A DNA stretch of 64,000 nucleotides from Planctomycetota bacterium. GTDB taxonomy: Bacteria; Planctomycetota; Planctomycetia; Pirellulales; PALSA-1355. Made by a program: the position numbers and the translations under genes. Location of the stretch: NCBI GenBank assembly GCA_003389325.1, contig QQVE01000053.1, forward strand, positions 62,001 through 126,000, in the 5' to 3' direction. A model generated the notes under the pieces. That model did no database searches. It was given only the letters and a program-made list of their open reading frames with translations, and was not told the origin of the DNA. Shown here one piece after another: positions 24,083-34,975 of this stretch (position 1 is its first letter; every line of letters starts with the position of its first letter).

Positions 24083-26260
<2,178 letters not shown>

Positions 26261-26355
26261 GGGTCGACCTTCTTCCCTCCGGGCGGCTGCCGTGACGGCT
26301 CGACCCGGTCCCACTATTAGTTTCGATTATGACACGCTGCCTGCGGCCACGAAAA

Positions 26356-27021
26356 TCAGATTTCCTCCAAACTGAACGAAAACCCTTCTCCGGCCACGTG
26401 AGAGTGCATGTTCAGCGGCGCACGCCCTCTGTGGCGCGTTCCGTCGACTTCCAGTTGTGCGGCACTTGTGCAGTACAAGCCACCGTGTTGGCGGTGCAGG
26501 ACCACGTCGTGCGGCCATTCGCGGCACACGACGTGGTTCTGCGCCGAGGGTCCCAGAATGCAGGTGTCGGCCATCAACAGCACGGCAGAGGAGGACGGCT
26601 GCGTGCGGTGATGGCTGACAAAGTCGAGACGCGCCGTGGCCGACAGCGGATGCGGTCGAGTGAACCGCATCCGCAGCGCTGGCCCCAGCTCGATCAGGCT
26701 GCCGTCGTTGATCCAACTCGTGGCAGTGATCCGCTCGTGATTGAGCCGCACGTCGCGCAGCGGCTCGATCGTGTAGCCCTCCTCGTCGCGGCGAATCGTG
26801 GCATGGTGCCGGGACAGGTCGGCCAGCAGCGGCAGATCGATCGTGCTGTCGGGCACCGCTTGACCCAAGTGGATCTCGTTGCCCGGACAGACGAAGAACC
26901 CGCCGACTGCGTCGACCCACAACAGGAGACGAGATTTCGCTGCTGCGTTGTTCACGGCGTTTCTTATCCATGGTACGCAATCCGCCGACTGAGAAGAAAC
27001 GGGGTGGGTTGAGTCGAACAT
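26356..27021 (-). CDS. FHA-domain protein
   Basis: A 221-residue cytoplasmic protein with a forkhead-associated fold from about 33 to 122. The phosphothreonine-binding core is visible: LADLSRHHATIRRD (Ser70, Arg71, His73) and TSWINDGSLIELG. The NG loop is weak (VRLNHERI). Residues 125-221 form a beta-rich second part (LLMADTCILGPSAQNHV), perhaps a second degenerate FHA-like sandwich. FHA proteins read phosphothreonine marks, and this gene lies directly before the kinase on the same strand, so a kinase-reader pair is likely. ATG 27021 has GAGGA at correct spacing. The frame is open upstream but without coding character. Confidence 0.8.
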   Translation of the reverse strand: MFDSTHPVSSQSADCVPWIRNAVNNAAAKSRLLLWVDAVGGFFVCPGNEIHLGQAVPDSTIDLPLLADLSRHHATIRRDEEGYTIEPLRDVRLNHERITATSWINDGSLIELGPALRMRFTRPHPLSATARLDFVSHHRTQPSSSAVLLMADTCILGPSAQNHVVCREWPHDVVLHRQHGGLYCTSAAQLEVDGTRHRGRAPLNMHSHVAGEGFSFSLEEI

Positions 27022-27208
27022 GCGCGCGTTCCTCGCCCCGCGAGTCCCATCCTCGTTCGCGCCGTCTGCCCGCGGCCGCCAAAATGGCGCCAGGAGGTTC
27101 CTGGAGACGGCGTTCCACCAATCCGTTGCCAAGCCAATACCCCTTCGCCGCCCCTGGGTCATTTTCCTGACCTCGCACGCGCGTGCATCGACGCGCGTGC
27201 CCTCGGGG

Positions 27209-28024
27209 TTACTGCACCGTGGCGGTGTCGGCCTCGGCCACCTGCGTGGCTTCGTGATCGGCACCGAAGTACTCGGTGACCTGGTCGACAATGTGCTCGG
27301 TGTTCACTTCGCACGCCGAAACGGGAATCTCGCCCTCGACCAGCGGCGTGTTGGCCAGCCGCTCGGCTACCTTGAGCCGGGTGCGGATGTCGGAGATCAG
27401 CTCCTTGGCGCGGCCCAGTTGGCTGTCGTCGATGTTCCGCTCGCTCAAGGTCTGGGCGACCTCGACCAGCTTGTACTGGGCTTCCAGTTGCTCGACGTCC
27501 ACTTCCAACTGACGCTTCACGGCCAGCATGTTCTCCAGCTTCTGCCGGGCGGCATCCAGGCTCGTGCGGCGGGCCGTCTGAATCTCTTGCAGGCTGGCCA
27601 GCGTGGCGTCGTGCACCTTGTACCGCTCAAAGCGGTTGGCCAGGTCGGACTTCACGTGCGAAACCGTGTAGGTCCGGCCGTTGTAGCGGTAGGCCGCCTT
27701 TTTCTCGGCCAGATCGTCCTTCAACTTCATGATCTCGGCCTTCTCTTGTCCCATCGTCTTCTCGACCCGGGCGATCTCGTTGTCGAGACGCTCGATCTCG
27801 ACTTCTTCCTGGGCGATGACGTGCATGTTCTTGCGGATGTCGGGCACCAGGTTCTTGACCATCCGCCGGGCTCGCTCGATCTCGAACTCGACCGGCACCT
27901 GCGATTTCACAGAATCCTTCATCCAGCCGAACGACGTGGTGGCGTAGCTTACCGCATCTCTGCCAAAGAACAGCACCGCGAGCAGACTCAAGCCCGCGAA
28001 CGTTACCAGGGTCTTCTTAATCAT
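27209..28024 (-). CDS. Membrane-anchored coiled-coil protein, unknown function
   Basis: A 271-residue protein with one N-terminal hydrophobic segment (LVTFAGLSLLAVLFFG, residues 5-21), either an uncleaved anchor or a signal peptide. Residues 55-230 are rich in heptads: IAQEEVEIERLDNEIARVEK and KLENMLAVKRQLEVDVEQLE are clear coiled coil. The tail is acidic. Similar proteins are frequent in planctomycetes, but I know no tested function. ATG 28024 has GGAGG upstream. It lies 187 bases before the FHA gene on the same strand and could be the first gene of the signalling locus or have its own transcript. Confidence 0.7.
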   Translation of the reverse strand: MIKKTLVTFAGLSLLAVLFFGRDAVSYATTSFGWMKDSVKSQVPVEFEIERARRMVKNLVPDIRKNMHVIAQEEVEIERLDNEIARVEKTMGQEKAEIMKLKDDLAEKKAAYRYNGRTYTVSHVKSDLANRFERYKVHDATLASLQEIQTARRTSLDAARQKLENMLAVKRQLEVDVEQLEAQYKLVEVAQTLSERNIDDSQLGRAKELISDIRTRLKVAERLANTPLVEGEIPVSACEVNTEHIVDQVTEYFGADHEATQVAEADTATVQ

Positions 28025-28305
28025 GGTCTTGTCCTCCCACTCGAATGGGTCAATTCGTCGCGTTGTCACCGGACGGGCCGGATTTGGCCCGCCACGTATT
28101 TGCATTCGCGGTCCTGCCGGCGCTATTGGCAGCAGACTTGAGGAATTTCGGAAAACCCCTCGAAAAACGGTCGTTCCGGCCGCTGGTGCCGTCTGCACCG
28201 GTGGTCCGCTCCCGGCGTCGCGGGCTCCCTGGCCGCGGGGGACTAGCTGGCGTTTGGCGTCGGGCAGCCCTAGGGTAGGCTTAGGGAGCTTCCAGCGGGG
28301 AAATC

Positions 28306-29457
28306 GTGGCTACCCGGGTCTCGAAGAGCGTGAGAAAAACGTCGCAACAGCAATTGGCGCAAGAGGTTCACAGCCGCGGCCTGCGCATCGTGCTGGCCGT
28401 CACCGGGGGTGGCAGCGAGGCCATTTCGGCGCTGCTGAAGGTGCCGGGGGCCTCGCGTTCGATCCTGGCCGCGGCCGTGCCCTATGCGGCCCACGCCATG
28501 GGCGAGTGGCTGGGCGGGCCTCCCGACGATTTTTGCTCGCCCCGCACCGGCCGGGCCATGGCGATGGCCTCGTTTCTCAAAGCCAAGGCCTACGACCCCG
28601 AGTCGCCAACCTGCGGGGTGGCCTGCACCGCCAGCCTGGCCAGCGACCGCCCCAAGCGTGGGCAGCACCGGGCTCATGTCGCCTGGCAGACCGCCACGAC
28701 CACCGCCGCCTATCAGCTCGAACTGCGCAAAGGCCGCCGCACGCGCGAACAAGAGGAAGCCGTCGTGGCGGCGCTCGTGCTCAATGCCGTGGCCGAGGCC
28801 ACCGGCGCGGCGAGCCGCCTCGAGCTGCCGCTGCTCGAGGGGGAACACGTCGTGACCTCGCGAGTCGACGCGCCGGCCGACGAACAGGACCTGCTGGCCG
28901 ATCGGGCGATGGCCATCGTCCGCGGCGCCGATGGGCAGCCGCCGGCGGCCATCTTTCCCGGTGCGTTCAATCCGCTGCATGCCGGGCACCGCCGCATGGC
29001 AAGTGTCGCCAGGGGGATCGTGGGCGCCGACGTGGCTTTCGAAATCGCCATCGCCAACGTCGACAAACCGCCGCTGGACTATATCGAAATCGATCACCGA
29101 GTGCGCCAGTTTGAGTCGGGTGAAACCGTGTGGTTGACCCGCGCCCCCACATTTGTCAAAAAAGCCGAGCTGTTTCCCGGAGCCAGGTTCGTCGTGGGCG
29201 CCGACACGATCGTGCGCGTCGGGCAGCAGCGCTACTACGGCCACGAGGCTGCCATGCGGCAAGCCATCGAGAGCATCGCCGCGGCCGGCTGCCGCTTTCT
29301 GGTATTCGGCCGCGTGATCGACGGAAAGTTTTGCACGCTCGAGGACCTCAGTCTGCCGGAGTCGCTGGCCGCGATCTGCCAGGGGGTGCCGGCCGACACG
29401 TTTCGCGAGGATATCTCGTCGACCCAACTGCGTGCCGAGCAAAAGACCACGGCCTAG
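28306..29457 (+). CDS. CinA-like domain fused to a nicotinamide/nicotinate-nucleotide adenylyltransferase-like domain
   Basis: A 383-residue two-domain cytoplasmic protein. Residues 13-175 resemble the C-terminal CinA domain (nicotinamide-mononucleotide deamidase, PncC): QEVHSRGLRIVLAVTGGGS is in the place of the ESCTGG loop, PYAAHA in the place of AYSNEAK, and GVACTASL in the place of AVTGIAGP. The Ser of ESCTGG is not kept, so deamidase activity is doubtful. Residues 213-383 are a nucleotidyltransferase of the NadD/NMNAT type: FPGAFNPLHAGH (217-228) and ISSTQLR (370-376) are the two ATP-binding motifs. Start is GTG 28306 after GGGG. An NADH dehydrogenase follows 56 bases later, so both genes handle NAD. 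Confidence 0.8.
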   Translation: MATRVSKSVRKTSQQQLAQEVHSRGLRIVLAVTGGGSEAISALLKVPGASRSILAAAVPYAAHAMGEWLGGPPDDFCSPRTGRAMAMASFLKAKAYDPESPTCGVACTASLASDRPKRGQHRAHVAWQTATTTAAYQLELRKGRRTREQEEAVVAALVLNAVAEATGAASRLELPLLEGEHVVTSRVDAPADEQDLLADRAMAIVRGADGQPPAAIFPGAFNPLHAGHRRMASVARGIVGADVAFEIAIANVDKPPLDYIEIDHRVRQFESGETVWLTRAPTFVKKAELFPGARFVVGADTIVRVGQQRYYGHEAAMRQAIESIAAAGCRFLVFGRVIDGKFCTLEDLSLPESLAAICQGVPADTFREDISSTQLRAEQKTTA

Positions 29458-29513
29458 GAAAAGCGGGAGCGCCAGAAGAGCATCACGTCACGAACCACGA
29501 ATGAGGTGAGAAC

Positions 29514-30827
29514 TTGACCGATTCTATGGAGCCGGCGCATCACGTCGTCATCATCGGCGGCGGTTTCGGGGGCCTGTATGCCGCCAACCGCTTGAAGCGC
29601 GCAGGCGCCCGGGTGACGCTGGTCGACCGCCGCAATTTTCACCTGTTTCAGCCGCTGCTCTACCAGGTGGCCACCGGCGGACTGTCGCCGGCCAACATCG
29701 CCTCGCCGCTGCGGGCCCTGGTGCGGCGGCAGAGGCACGCCAACGTGGTGATGGGCGAAGTGGTCGACTTCGACTTGGAACATCGCCGCCTGATCCTGCG
29801 CGAGGAGCTCGAGACGCCGCTGCACTACGACTCGCTGATCGTGGCCACCGGCTCGGAGTTCAACTACTTCGGCCACGACAAGTGGAAAGCGGTGGCCCCG
29901 GGCCTCAAGAGCCTGGAGGACGCGATCATGATTCGCCGCCGCGTGCTCAGCGCGTTCGAGCGCGCCGAGGTGGAGTTCGACTCCAAACGCCAAAGCGCGC
30001 AAATGACCTTCGTCGTCGTCGGCGGCGGGCCCACCGGCGTGGAGCTCTCCGGCGCCATCGCCGAGTTGTCGCGCTACACGCTGCGGCACGAGTTCCGCAA
30101 CATCAACCCGGCCGACGCGCGAATCATGCTCTTCGAGGCCGGTCCGACCGTGCTGAGCATGTTTCCCGAGGACCTGCGTAAGAAGGCGCAGGAGCAACTG
30201 GAGCACATGGGCGTGATGGTCCGCACGGGCATTCGCGTCACCGACATTCGCGCCGACGGGGTGACGATTCAGGTGGGCGACCAGGAGGAAAACATTCCGT
30301 CCGACACCGTGCTGTGGACCGCGGGGGTGAAGGCTTCCTCGCTGGGCACGGCGCTTGCCAAAGCGGCCGGGCAGGAAGTCGACCGCGCGGGCCGGGTGAC
30401 CGTCGAACCGGATTGCACGCTACCGGGGCATCCCGAGATTTTCGTGATTGGCGATCTGGCCAACTACAGCCACCAGGGCGGCAAGCCGCTGCCGGCGCTG
30501 GCGCCGGTGGCCATGCAGCAGGGCCGCTACGTGGCCGACACGATTATGGGGCGGCTGCGCGGCGACAGCCCTTCCAAGCCGTTCCACTACCACGACAAGG
30601 GGACGCTGGCCACGATCGGCCGCTCGGCCGCGGTGGCCGACATCGGCTGGATCAAGCTCTCGGGCTTCATGGCGTGGCTCACCTGGTTGTTCGTGCACAT
30701 TATGTACTTGGTGCAATTCCAGAACCGGATCCTCGTGCTGATCCACTGGTCGTTCAACTATTTCACCCGCGGGCGCGCCGCGCGGCTGATCACCACCCCG
30801 CCGGAATCGCCGCCGCACGAGCCTTAG
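29514..30827 (+). CDS. ndh: Type II NADH:quinone dehydrogenase (NDH-2)
   Basis: A 437-residue flavoprotein that oxidises NADH and reduces quinone at the membrane without pumping protons. The FAD Rossmann motif VVIIGGGFGGLYAANRL is at about 11-27, and the NADH Rossmann motif VVVGGGPTGVELSGAIAEL is near 165-185. The quinone/FAD region VFVIGDLAN-type reads IFVIGDLANYSHQGGKPLP, then APVAMQQGRYVA. The C-terminus has the hydrophobic membrane-binding segment (FMAWLTWLFVHIMYLVQF). The start is TTG at 29514, with GAGGTG five bases upstream. ATG 29526 would be too far from it. It is read with the preceding NAD-related fusion gene. Confidence 0.92.
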   Translation: MTDSMEPAHHVVIIGGGFGGLYAANRLKRAGARVTLVDRRNFHLFQPLLYQVATGGLSPANIASPLRALVRRQRHANVVMGEVVDFDLEHRRLILREELETPLHYDSLIVATGSEFNYFGHDKWKAVAPGLKSLEDAIMIRRRVLSAFERAEVEFDSKRQSAQMTFVVVGGGPTGVELSGAIAELSRYTLRHEFRNINPADARIMLFEAGPTVLSMFPEDLRKKAQEQLEHMGVMVRTGIRVTDIRADGVTIQVGDQEENIPSDTVLWTAGVKASSLGTALAKAAGQEVDRAGRVTVEPDCTLPGHPEIFVIGDLANYSHQGGKPLPALAPVAMQQGRYVADTIMGRLRGDSPSKPFHYHDKGTLATIGRSAAVADIGWIKLSGFMAWLTWLFVHIMYLVQFQNRILVLIHWSFNYFTRGRAARLITTPPESPPHEP

Positions 30828-30869
30828 GGGACGTGTGCAAAAAGCGCGGGCCATCGCGCGAGCGTCCCC
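30828..30869 (+). terminator. Possible stem-loop after ndh
   Basis: GGGGACG directly at the stop codon pairs with CGTCCCC about 30 bases later, and GCGCG/CGCGC forms an inner stem. No T-run follows, so it may be a processing stem or a Rho-dependent end rather than an intrinsic terminator. The rest of the 252-base gap up to 31079 holds no gene that I can see and should contain the promoter of the next gene. Confidence 0.35.
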
Positions 30870-31079
30870 CTCAAAGGCGCTAATTTCTCGTTTCCCGCGG
30901 AACTCTCGGCCGCTAGCGGGGGTAAATAACTGCCTGCGTGCGAATCTGTTTGACGCTTCATGTTGCGCGCGGCAAGATGACCGGCCGGAGCTTTCGACGT
31001 GGGGTCCACCGCCTCGCAGCACGCGACGGCCGGGAAAGCTGTTTGCCAATCCAACCACTCGTTTGCCAAAAGGTGCCCC

Positions 31080-31475
31080 ATGAAGAAAGCGACTCTGTTG
31101 CCGTTGCTCATGGCGATCGGCGTGCTCGTTTCCTGCGCCAGCGCCGTTGCCGCCGACGCCAGCGGCAAGTGGACCTGGTCGTTCTCGCGCGCGGGCGAGG
31201 ACTATGAAATGACCCTCGACCTGAAGCAGGAGGGCGACAAGTTGACCGGCACGCTGCACCTGCCGTTCCGCGACGGCTTCGAGCTCGACATCAAGGACGG
31301 CAAGGTCGAAGACGACAAGCTCTCGTTCAAGACCGTGATGGAGCGCGGCGAACGCGCCTTCGAATCGAAGTACGAAGGCACGATCGAAGGCGACACGATC
31401 AAAGGCACGATCGAGCGCCAGCGCCGCGGCCAACCCATCAAGCGCGAGTGGGAAGCCAAGCGCAAGAAATCGTAG
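31080..31475 (+). CDS. Small secreted beta-rich protein, unknown function
   Basis: A 131-residue exported protein with a signal peptide (residues 1-25, ending SAVAA). The mature part is an alternating charged/hydrophobic beta pattern with repeated turns: KWTWSFSRAGEDYEMTLDLK, then GDKLTGTLHLPFRDG, then EGDTIKGTIERQRRG. This looks like a small beta barrel, as in lipocalin-like or DUF-type planctomycete proteins, but no family can be named. The C-terminus is strongly basic (REWEAKRKKS). ATG 31080 has AAAGGTG upstream. It is 91 bases before the next secreted protein gene. Confidence 0.65.
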   Translation: MKKATLLPLLMAIGVLVSCASAVAADASGKWTWSFSRAGEDYEMTLDLKQEGDKLTGTLHLPFRDGFELDIKDGKVEDDKLSFKTVMERGERAFESKYEGTIEGDTIKGTIERQRRGQPIKREWEAKRKKS

Positions 31476-31566
31476 ACCTGCCGCGGGGGACGCCCCTCGC
31501 GCCCTCGCCGCGGCCCCGGACCCATCCACCCTAGCCCATTGCGTTCGTTCGCATAGGAGGCCCGAC

Positions 31567-32652
31567 ATGCCCAAACGAATCTCGTTAGTTGCCGCGATCG
31601 CGGTCGTCTCGCTGGTTAACGCCAGCTTTGCCGCCGACTTGACCGACGGCATGAAAAAGGGAACGCCTGACTTGAAGTCGGCCGGCCCGCTCACGTTCGC
31701 CCCGCAGGGCATTCTGCTGGTGGGCGATCCGCAAGCCGCGGCGGTGTTCGCCATTGCCACTGAAGACACCTCGGCCGGCAGCCCGAGCCAGCCGCTGAAG
31801 ATCGAGAAGATCGACGGCAAGGTGGCCTCGCTGCTGGGCACCACCCCGCAGGGCATGTTGATTAACGACATGGCCGTCAATCCTGAGACAGGCAGCACGT
31901 TCCTTTCGGTGTCGCGCGGCACCGGCCCCGATGCCGAGCCCGTGCTGGTGCGCGTCGACTCGGCCGGCAAGGTCGGCGAGTTCTCGCTCGAGGGCGTGAG
32001 ATTCTCCAAGGCCGCCATTCCGAATCCGGCCACCGACGGCCGCAGCGCCCGCGAAGTGACGACCGACTTGCAGTTCACCGACGGCAAGGTGATCGTGGCG
32101 GGATTGTCGAACGAAGAGTTCGCCTCGAATCTGCGCGTGCTCAGCTTCCCGTTCGCCGAGGCCGACCAGGGCACCAGCGTCGAGATTTTTCACGGGGCCC
32201 ACGGCAAGGTGGAAACCCGCTCGCCGGTGCGCACCTTCGCCGTGTTCGACGTGGCCGGCAAGCCGAACGTGCTGGCCGCCTACACCTGCACCCCGCTGGT
32301 GCGGTTCCCGCTCTCCGACTTGCAGCCCGGCAAGAAGGTGCGCGGCACGACGGTGGCCGAGTTGGGCAACCGCAACCGGCCACTGGACATGGTCGTTTAC
32401 CAGAAGGACGGCAAGGATTACCTGCTGATCGCCAACAACAGCCGCGGCGTGATGAAAGTCGACGTGGCCAAGATCGACGAGACCGACGGTATCACCGACC
32501 GCGTTTCGGGCGGCGGCACGGCCGGCTTGCCGTACGATACGATCAAGGAGCTGCAGGGCGTGACCCAGCTCGACAAGCTCGACAAGGAACATGCCCTGGT
32601 GCTGGTGCAAACCGATTCGGGCATGAACCTGGAAGCGGTCGAACTGCCGTAG
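31567..32652 (+). CDS. Secreted propeller-like protein, unknown function
   Basis: A 361-residue exported protein. The signal peptide ends at NASFA (residues 1-22). The mature part has repeated beta-blade-like segments (GILLVGDPQAAAVFAIAT, FLSVSRGTGPD, VLAAYTCTPLVRFPL, KDYLLIANNSRGVMKVD), which suggests a beta-propeller of about six blades. No enzyme motif is visible. It could be a binding or scaffold protein of the periplasm. ATG 31567 has TAGGAGG upstream. A strong intrinsic terminator follows its stop by about 40 bases, so it ends its transcript. Confidence 0.65.
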   Translation: MPKRISLVAAIAVVSLVNASFAADLTDGMKKGTPDLKSAGPLTFAPQGILLVGDPQAAAVFAIATEDTSAGSPSQPLKIEKIDGKVASLLGTTPQGMLINDMAVNPETGSTFLSVSRGTGPDAEPVLVRVDSAGKVGEFSLEGVRFSKAAIPNPATDGRSAREVTTDLQFTDGKVIVAGLSNEEFASNLRVLSFPFAEADQGTSVEIFHGAHGKVETRSPVRTFAVFDVAGKPNVLAAYTCTPLVRFPLSDLQPGKKVRGTTVAELGNRNRPLDMVVYQKDGKDYLLIANNSRGVMKVDVAKIDETDGITDRVSGGGTAGLPYDTIKELQGVTQLDKLDKEHALVLVQTDSGMNLEAVELP

Positions 32653-32690
32653 CGCGGTGCGAGATTTTCCTCGATCGGCACGATGATTTG

Positions 32691-32729
32691 CGTGGGTGGC
32701 CGGCGTCCGAGTCGGCCACCCACGTTTTT
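32691..32729 (+). terminator. Intrinsic (Rho-independent) terminator
   Basis: A perfect 12-bp stem, CGTGGGTGGCCG (32691-32702) with CGGCCACCCACG (32713-32724), a 10-base loop and then TTTTT. It is the clearest intrinsic terminator in the window and ends the unit with the secreted propeller-like gene. Confidence 0.92.
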
Positions 32730-32749
32730 CTATGTGAGGGGAGCAGCGC

Positions 32750-33919
32750 GTGAATTCTCTGCGCCTCAAGCTGGTTCTCGTCGCGTTGGCGATGCTGATC
32801 ACGGCCCAGCGGGCCACTTGCGGCTGGGCCAACGACGCGTCGCCGCGCATTGAGCTGAACGATGCTGCTGGTACGCGCGCCACGATCGACGTTGTCGGGC
32901 TGAGCGAGACCGAGCTAGCGGCATTCGACGCGCTCTCGCCCGAGGAGCGCGTGGCCGTGTTGCAAGTGTTCGTCGAATCGGATTTGAAGGACCCGCCGCC
33001 GGTGGGCGGACGCGTGAGCATCGCCGGCAAGCGGCTGCCGTTCACGCCCCGGTATTCGCTGGAGCCGGGCGTGCGCTATCGCGCTGTGTTCGAGCGCGCA
33101 CGATTGTCGAACGAAGGGTCGTCGCGAACGAAGCCGCTGGAAGCCGTCCTCTCGATCGAGCGTCCGTCGGCCGCCAAGTCGACGGTGGTGGAACACATCT
33201 ATCCGTCGGCGGACCGGCTGCCGGAGAACCAGCTCAAGTTCTACGTCCACTTCTCGGCGCCGATGAGCCGCGGCGAGGCGTATCGCCACATTCACTTGCT
33301 CGACGAGACCACCGGGAAGGAAGTCGAAGGTGCGTTTCTCGAGTTGGGCGAGGAACTGTGGGACGACCGGTTCCGCCGCTTCACGCTGTTGTGCGATCCG
33401 GGGCGCGTGAAGCGCGGACTTAAGCCGCGCGAAGAGCTCGGCCCGGTTCTGGAAGAGGGACACAGCTACACGCTCGCCGTCGACGCCGCCTGGCGCGACG
33501 CCAAGCGGAGGCCGCTGAAATCGGGCGCCGCGAAACGCTTCTCCGTCGGTCCGCCCGACGACGAGACCGTCGACCCCGACGGCTGGCAGCTCGAGCCGCC
33601 GCGCGCCGGCACGTCCGATCCGCTGATCGTGCGCCTCGGCGAGCCGCTCGATCATTCGATGCTCGTGCGCGTGCTATCGATCGTCGATGCCGCCGGCAAG
33701 AAGGTGCCCGGCACCGTTTCGACCAGCGACGACGAGACGTGCTGGCGATTCACGCCAAAGCGCGCCTGGGGCCAGGGCAGTTATCGCCTCGTGGTCGACA
33801 CGACGCTCGAAGACCTGGCCGGCAATTCCATCGGCCGACCTTTCGAGGTCGACCAATTCGAGCGCGTGCAGCGGCGAATTCAGACGAAAACGGTCTCGGT
33901 TTCCTTCGACGTCGAGTAG
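32750..33919 (+). CDS. Secreted protein with Ig-like (Big_5-type) domains
   Basis: A 389-residue exported protein. Signal peptide about residues 1-28. Two parts have the look of bacterial Ig-like Big_5/SbsA domains: ENQLKFYVHFSAPMSRGEAY with ILLDETTG-like continuation, and a C-terminal part with RLGEPLDHSMLVRVLSIVDA and LEDLAGNSIGRPF. These usually occur in cell-surface or envelope proteins and have no catalytic residues. The start is GTG 32750 with GAGGGGAG upstream. An ATG is not available near the signal peptide. The gene lies just after the terminator and so has its own promoter, which must overlap the 32725-32749 area or the terminator itself. Confidence 0.7.
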   Translation: MNSLRLKLVLVALAMLITAQRATCGWANDASPRIELNDAAGTRATIDVVGLSETELAAFDALSPEERVAVLQVFVESDLKDPPPVGGRVSIAGKRLPFTPRYSLEPGVRYRAVFERARLSNEGSSRTKPLEAVLSIERPSAAKSTVVEHIYPSADRLPENQLKFYVHFSAPMSRGEAYRHIHLLDETTGKEVEGAFLELGEELWDDRFRRFTLLCDPGRVKRGLKPREELGPVLEEGHSYTLAVDAAWRDAKRRPLKSGAAKRFSVGPPDDETVDPDGWQLEPPRAGTSDPLIVRLGEPLDHSMLVRVLSIVDAAGKKVPGTVSTSDDETCWRFTPKRAWGQGSYRLVVDTTLEDLAGNSIGRPFEVDQFERVQRRIQTKTVSVSFDVE

Positions 33920-33966
33920 CACCCCGGCCGCGGTCGAACCGACACTCCTTCGCTTAGCCGGCAGCT

Positions 33967-34956
33967 TTAGCTGCCGCGGGTCGCCAACAGCGCCAGCGTG
34001 GCCCACCCGGCCGTGCTCAGTCGCTGGGCGTAACTCTCCGCCCCGCGGGGCCGCGTCGTTTCGGGCCAACTGCCGTCGTCGAACTGCTGAGCGATCAGAA
34101 AGCGACGTCCCTTGCGGATGAGCGGCGACAAGTGACTGTGATCCTCTTGGGCTGCCAGCGCCAACAGCACGACCGCCGTGTCGAATACTTCCGGCGGCGC
34201 ATTGACGAACGGTCCCCAACCTCCGTCGGGCGACTGGCCGCGACGAATCAACTCGAGCGCCCGCCGGCGTTGCCGTTGCGCCGCACCGTCGTCCGCGCCT
34301 GCCAGGGCCCACAGCGTGGCCGCGGCATCGAGCACGCGCTTGGGCTCTGTAGCGCGGAACCACCGCCGCGCCTTGGCAATCGGCTCGTGTTGCTCCTCGG
34401 GTGCGAGCGTTTCCAGCGCTCGCAGCGCCATCAGGCTGGCCAGCGCTTGCCCGTAGGTGGCCGGAGCGCCGACGTTGCCCGCCGGGCCGATGGGCCAACT
34501 GCCGTCGGGGGCCTGCAGCTCGGTGAGCATCGCGGCGGCCTGGCGAAACACGCGGTCGTCGCGGGCAACCAGGCGATCGCGAGCGGCTTCCGCCAGCGCC
34601 GCGGCAAACTGGACCCGGGCGAGGTTCTTGTCCTTGAACGGCCCGTCGGGCCCGTTCTCGTCCCAGCGATCGGGACTGGCCAGAAAGACAAGCGTCTCGG
34701 CCAGCGGTAGCTTGTCGTCCAGCCGGTCGGCCTGCGTGGCGGCCATCAGCGCTCGGGCCGCATCGCCGTTGTTGTGACACGAGAAGCAGGCATTCTCCTG
34801 CTGCCACTTCGGCACTTCGACGCGCAAGAATGCCAGTGCGCGGTCCGGGGCGTCATCGGGCGGGGCCTGCTGCGCTTGCGCAGCTTCGACCACCGGCAGC
34901 GCGATCGCGCCGGCCAGCAGCACGAGGACCGTCGCTCGTCGCGCGTTGCGCATCAT
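33967..34956 (-). CDS. Prenyltransferase/squalene-cyclase-repeat protein with one haem c site
   Basis: A 329-residue exported protein. Signal peptide residues 1-29. One CxxCH haem site, ACFSCHNNGDAAR (Cys57, Cys60, His61), comes first. The rest is an alpha/alpha barrel with QW-type repeats: APDGSWPIG, SPDGGWGPF and DDGSWPETT. Squalene-hopene cyclases are twice this length and have a DxDD active site, which is absent, so this is not a cyclase. The combination of one haem and a toroid is common in planctomycetes and unexplained. ATG 34956. It starts 19 bases after the thiolase stop and is the last gene of an acyl-CoA operon. Confidence 0.75.
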   Translation of the reverse strand: MMRNARRATVLVLLAGAIALPVVEAAQAQQAPPDDAPDRALAFLRVEVPKWQQENACFSCHNNGDAARALMAATQADRLDDKLPLAETLVFLASPDRWDENGPDGPFKDKNLARVQFAAALAEAARDRLVARDDRVFRQAAAMLTELQAPDGSWPIGPAGNVGAPATYGQALASLMALRALETLAPEEQHEPIAKARRWFRATEPKRVLDAAATLWALAGADDGAAQRQRRRALELIRRGQSPDGGWGPFVNAPPEVFDTAVVLLALAAQEDHSHLSPLIRKGRRFLIAQQFDDGSWPETTRPRGAESYAQRLSTAGWATLALLATRGS

Positions 34957-34975
34957 GATCGACCGATCGATCGCC

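Noticed and set aside
33959..33976. Hairpin CGGCAGCT-TT-AGCTGCCG as terminator of the Ig-like gene
   Set aside because: A perfect 8-bp stem exists, but it overlaps the stop codon of the convergent gene and has no T-run; it may be chance in coding sequence.
33967..34956. Squalene-hopene cyclase for hopanoid synthesis
   Set aside because: Half the length, no DxDD motif, has a signal peptide and a haem site.
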